DNA of 64,000 bases from Trichomonas vaginalis G3 (taxonomy: Eukaryota > Parabasalia > Trichomonadida > Trichomonadidae), in the NCBI RefSeq assembly GCF_026262505.1, contig NC_067204.1:17214165-17278164 (forward strand), given 5' to 3'. The notes beneath the pieces were generated by a model that saw only the letters and a program-made list of their open reading frames with translations, had not been told where the DNA came from and ran no database searches. Below, one piece after another: positions 59,839 to 64,000 of the stretch (its first letter is position 1; every line of letters begins with the position of its first letter). A program made the translations under genes and the position numbers.

Positions 59839-61380
59839 AAAGTGCTATTGGTTTTGTAAACTTCTTTGCTCTCAATTCATCTGGACCGTCTCTGTCACCA
59901 GTATATTGTATTTGAACTGTACCAACAGTTGAAATACACCCATAAAGTCTTCTGAGTCAGCAAATGGAATGCCAAGCCAAAAGTTTGAACGGTCTCCATT
60001 TGTATATTGAGTTTTTTGACCTCCTGTATGAGTCCATACTTTCACATATGGCATAATAGAACTTTGCATTTCAGGGTTAATGGTTGTTGTGAAGTTGTTG
60101 TTAAAGTTCATAGCATCTAATGTCAAGTTGTATGACCTCATATCCTCAACTGTAGAATATTCTTCTCTTGGATAATATTTGCCATCTATGTTTATATGAT
60201 ATTTAATACCAGGGTTGTAGAAACAAGAATAGTCATTTATAGTTCGTCTGAACAGTACAAACATAGTATCTGCATGTTTCATTGCAGTTGTTAAAGCAAT
60301 ATCTGTTCTTGCACCTGGGTCAGCACTTTGGTTTCCAACTTCACCTGCAAAGTCTTTGACAGATATTTGGTTGTATAGGGAACATAAGTGGAACTGCAAT
60401 ATATTTGGCAGCTAAAGCATTTGAAATATCTGGGTCCAACATATAGACTGCAAGTCTGCTTTCTATTCTCTTGCATTCAAATTTTTCGCATGTGAACTTA
60501 ACTGGGTCCCAAGCATCTCCAGCAGCATTGAAATAATAGTTTACTTCAGTGTTGAAGTTTGAGAAACCAAAGTCTAAGTCAACTTTGTCTTTGCAAAATT
60601 CGGCGAATGACGTTTTGATTTGTTCCCTTTACGTCTGTAATAGTGAATGGTCTTGTGTTGGTGCAATGACTAAGTTATTTTTGCTTGGAGTAAGTTCAAT
60701 AGAAATTTTCCTGCCCAGTTTGGCAAGTATCTTAAAAACCTGAAGATGAGGAAAGATGACAAAGGAACTCTTAGTTTCAGTTTATTTTGGTTACTGCTGC
60801 TGCAGTTTGTCCAGAAAGGTTAACATAAACTCCTGGAACGTTAGGGTCAAGTCTTCTTATTTTCTCAATAGTTGCATACTGCGTCTGTTTGTTCTCTAGC
60901 TTGTGGTTGTACTGAGTTTCTCAAAGCGAACCATTCATAGTTTGCCCATGTTACTGTTTGAACTAAGTCAGAGTTAGAATATATCTTATATCCCATGAAA
61001 ACTTCTGGAGCATATTGGTATCCGACATAGAAAATTCCATTGCAACCTTTCTTGTCAGACAACTTGGCAGAAGGTTTTATTTCAATGTCTTGTTCCACGT
61101 ATAAGAATGAGTTGTCAATAGAAATAATATGAAACCTGTCGCAAGCAATATCTACTGTTGTTGAAGAACCTTCTCCAAACTCACCTACGTTTCCATAAGA
61201 AACAGCAGTTGTATATTCGTAAGTTCCAGGAACTATTTCTGACCTTCTAATGGCATTGTCGCATTCGTTATACCATTCGGAAACATTTCCGTTCATGGCA
61301 TCCAAAACTGTTGGCGTTATATTCTGAGCGGCGTACATTTCATATGGGTAAAAATATAGAATAGTTGGATTATGTGTCAT
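59732..61380 (-). pseudogene. Element part: major capsid protein (double jelly roll), broken
   Basis: About 550 codons recognisable as the major capsid protein of the Polinton/virophage type from size, beta-rich pattern and position. It starts MTHNPTILYFYPYEMYAA and has segments typical of capsomer towers (SIDNSFLYVEQDIEIKPS, NGIFYVGYQYAPEVFMG, YYPREEYSTVEDMRSYNLT, NFNNNFTTTINPEMQSS). The end is PAGAPQIGITTASIEQILAA. It is broken in several places. The double jelly-roll call is by family context and pattern, not alignment. Confidence 0.6.
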
Positions 61381-64000
61381 AATAGAACCCACTCGTACCA
61401 AGCTTTACTTTCTTCCTGACTGAGTTTTTAACTCTTCTTTTTCCTTCATTGCCACTACTTTCACTAGATGAAGTTACTTCTTCACTACTTTCACTTTGTT
61501 CTACTCTTCTCTTCTTCTTTGGTGTCGCTTTTGGTAACTTGCCCTCTGCTTCAAGTTGTAGCATCTTTGCCTCATGTTCACCTAGTATGTTGTAAATTTC
61601 CCATGTCCTTTTTGCCTTTGGGCTCTGGTCGCCCATCTCAGGTAACCTATATCCTAGAAAGATTTTGTCATAGTTTGTATTTGAGTCTTTCGCGTATTGT
61701 TTGCATGACTCTTTCCTGAGTTTTCCGGTTCAAGCTCTTCAAACAGAGCTTGTCCATATGAATAAGCTCGTTTCCAAATATATGTTTTTGTAGCCATTCT
61801 GGTTTTCTTTCCATGTTACCAATAATATCTTTTGTGAATGGGAAAGCTTTACCCAATGTTTCAGTCTTGCGTCATTTATTTCTGTAGTTGGTTTTATTTT
61901 GTCAAGGAACATGTTTTCAATACTAACATTTCATTTGGTACTGTCCATTTGAGTTTTCTTAAATATTCATCCATTCTCGGTTCATTGTCTGCAAAGTAAG
62001 TTTTATGACATTTTGCAAACTTTCGTTTGCAAGTCATGTACAATAGGTTCTCTTCCTTCTCTCTCCCTAACTTTCTTTCTAAACTCTTCACCAAATATAC
62101 CATCTCTATGGTTCTGTGTAGTTCTTTGAGATAAATGTTCTAGAACGTCAGTGTATATATTCCATCAGCCATGTTCATTTCATACTGGTCCAAAATATCT
62201 GCATCTTTCATATCTTTCAATGGCATTAAAGCCGCGCTGAAAATACCAGCTATATCTGGTTCACCATTCACTTCCATTGCGTCTACAACTTCTTGGAATT
62301 GAGGTTGTAAGTTTATGAACCACCTATCCGGATTAGCTTTATGACCCCATCTCATTGTAGTTCCATAGTCTGCAGAAACAAAAGTAGGTTTGTTTCCATA
62401 TTGGCTAGGTTCTGAATGAACTTTAAACAATGTTTCATTTCTATATGTTTTTGTTGAAATTTAACCTTTTATTTTCACCGAGTTCAGCCAAAGATTGAAC
62501 GTTATATGGTCGTAAGTAAAAAGGATTATTGTATTTGCGTTACATTTTCTTTCAGTACTTCCATTCTATGCTGAATATTTCATCTGATGTTGGAGTCTTT
62601 TGTATGTCGCGTAAACATTTTCGATATTCTTCTACTATGTCAGCCGAATTTTTCTTAGACTCTTGGAAGATTCCATATTCACCTCATACTCTTGTTGAGG
62701 GTCAAGATTTTTCGGCTGTTCCAAATCTTCATCTAGTTCTGTGAAGTTAGTTTCCAAAGGAGGGACTTGTTCGTTTCCTTCAGGCTCTTCTAGCTGTTGT
62801 TGCTGAACTATTTCTTCCATGTCTGGTTGTATCTGAACTTCTTCCTGTTGAGTTTCTTGTACCTCATCTGCTGGCATTTCATATATTCCGAGACCGTTTT
62901 TAACAAGTTCCCTATCTAAGTCATCCGGACTCATAAACCTTTCTTCTTTCGTTCCGTCTCTATTTTTACGCGTTTCATGAAGAGAGTTGAATTATCATTA
63001 GCTCTGACATCAAATATCTCGGAGTAAATTCATCCATGTCATTTGGATGATATGCTATTAAATCATATCCCTTAGCGAGCTTGTTTTCCAGGTTTGAAAT
63101 TATATCCCATTTGGTGCTGAACCATAAAGCTAAATAGGTTCGGGTCAGTATTTCCTTCCTTGAACTTTTTAATAGCTTCTTTATATCTGTCACTAAAGTC
63201 AAGAGTATCTGGGTAACCATAATCTTCCTTAAGCATTTTTAAGAATTCTTGGTTTCCTTGTTCTCTACTTCTTTTGTGTCCTTGCTCTGTTTGTGGTTGT
63301 TGTTGTGCAGGGTTTTGAACTGTTGGTTGTTGTGTAGTGTTTTGAACTGTTGGTTGTGGTGCTGGATTTTGAACTGTTGGTTGTTGTGTTGGTTTTGGTG
63401 CATGCCTGTGTCTGTGTCCATGTGACGATGTAAATGTTTTAGGTAGTCCGGGTGCAGGTGCTTCTCTTGGAGGGTTTGGTGGTATATAAGTTCCACAGCT
63501 GGCACATATGTTCCATCTGCAGCATAATGTCCTACCTGACTTTCGTTTTAAGAAAGCATTTACTAGGTCTGTTTTGGTCTGTTGTAACTCTTTTTCTTGA
63601 CTTCCACAACAGTTGCTCTAACGGCGTCATAGGCACTTTGAACTGCCTGTCTCGTTGCTGCATCTGTTATTTTCGTCATATTTTGTGCTACTTCTCTTAA
63701 CTCTTTGTCGAAACCTTCAGACTTCAGTTTCTTTCCAGATGAGAAGTCGTTCACTAGTTTCACCTTACTATGAAGAGCTTCGAAGCATTCTTAAAGTCAG
63801 CATTCATTAAAGCTTCATTTGAACTGTCTTCATCCGCTTGTATTTTTGTCCTTATTGACCCTATAAGTTGGGCTGCTTTAGCGTTGGCTTGGGCATCTAA
63901 CCAGTCATTATTAGCTTTTATATATTCTGCACTTTTCATTGCCTTTTGAATGGCTGCGTCGTTATTTTTACTTTCATGTGCTAAGTTTTCATACTGTACG
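61370..64000 (-). pseudogene. Element part: long structural or core protein region, broken, leaves window
   Basis: Successive minus-strand segments up to the window edge look like one or two large proteins, with many breaks. Visible parts from the 3' side are a Lys/Ser/Glu-rich tail (KKKRRVEQSESSEEVTS), a helical region, a WFINLQPQFQEVVDAM segment, an acidic Gln/Glu-rich linker (about 62.65-62.93 kb), a Pro/Gln/Thr repeat linker (about 63.25-63.5 kb) and a helical coiled part rich in Ala, Asp and Lys. No catalytic motif seen. Its place directly upstream of the major capsid gene suggests a virion core, scaffold or terminal protein. Confidence 0.45.

Larger units (their letters stand above)
38000..64000. 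mobile_element. Maverick/Polinton-class virus-like element, broken, right end outside window
   Basis: The hallmark set is present: retroviral-type integrase, protein-primed PolB, A32-like packaging ATPase, minor and major capsid proteins. It also has a superfamily 3 helicase, an adenine methyltransferase, a phage-like fibre, KilA-N regulators and many small unknowns on both strands. The left boundary is only approximate (about 38.0-38.3 kb); terminal inverted repeats and the target duplication were not identified, and the right end lies beyond the window. It is broken, with roughly twenty visible interruptions, most of them in the PolB, integrase, major capsid and right-hand regions. Several parts remain whole, so it is a modestly decayed and probably not very old copy. 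No Ulp1-type protease was seen in the part present. At over 26 kb it is long for the class, so nesting of more than one copy is possible. Confidence 0.88.

Overview
The window looks like nuclear DNA from a trichomonad (parabasalid protist), most likely Trichomonas vaginalis or a close relative. This rests on AT-rich spacers, intronless closely packed genes, a UAAA-type 3' end overlapping stop codons, an RNA polymerase II largest subunit whose tail lacks heptads, and a large Maverick/Polinton, an element class that fills these genomes. No database was searched; names rest on motifs and recalled family sequences.

Host region, about 1-34.6 kb. Genes in order: a Fringe-like GT31 glycosyltransferase without a visible start codon (133-1299, -), a helical unknown (1320-2108, +), RPB1 (2769-7754, +), an MFS sugar transporter with a frame break (8143-9379, -), a 2.7-kb gene-poor stretch with a tRNA relic and a stem-loop, a small ankyrin protein (12039-12578, -) back to back with a CYB5D1-like axonemal protein (12647-13285, +), an importin/HEAT-like gene with one in-frame stop (13467-16001, +), a decayed beta-helix surface-type gene (16296-17285, -), a ribophorin II-like membrane protein (17500-20160, +), the 60S assembly factor NSA2 (20693-21475, -), a cluster of hairpins with a 122-bp tandem repeat (21.7-22.76 kb), a Tudor-like lysine-rich protein (23008-24201, -), a small type I membrane protein (24653-25222, +), a second beta-helix copy (25482-26465, -), a long coiled-coil protein (26610-29264, +), a pseudokinase with Sel1 repeats (29616-31547, -) and an ankyrin/Q-rich protein (32024-34606, -).

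Transition, 34.6-38 kb. No genes. It holds three consecutive perfect hairpins, a 94-bp tandem repeat, and a 1.66-kb non-coding element with short terminal inverted repeats and a target duplication inserted into that repeat.

Virus-like region, about 38 kb to the right edge. This is a Maverick/Polinton-class element: DNA methyltransferase, fibre-like protein, retroviral-type integrase, protein-primed PolB, A32-like packaging ATPase, superfamily 3 helicase, minor and major capsid proteins, and several unknowns. It is broken, with roughly twenty visible interruptions spread over many parts, while other parts still look whole. It runs off the window. Its middle (47.8-54.5 kb) carries two KilA-N genes and an unknown gene that share one upstream sequence. 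About 27 tandem copies of that same upstream sequence form a 3-kb array beside them. This regulator-plus-operator array is the most unusual feature of the window.
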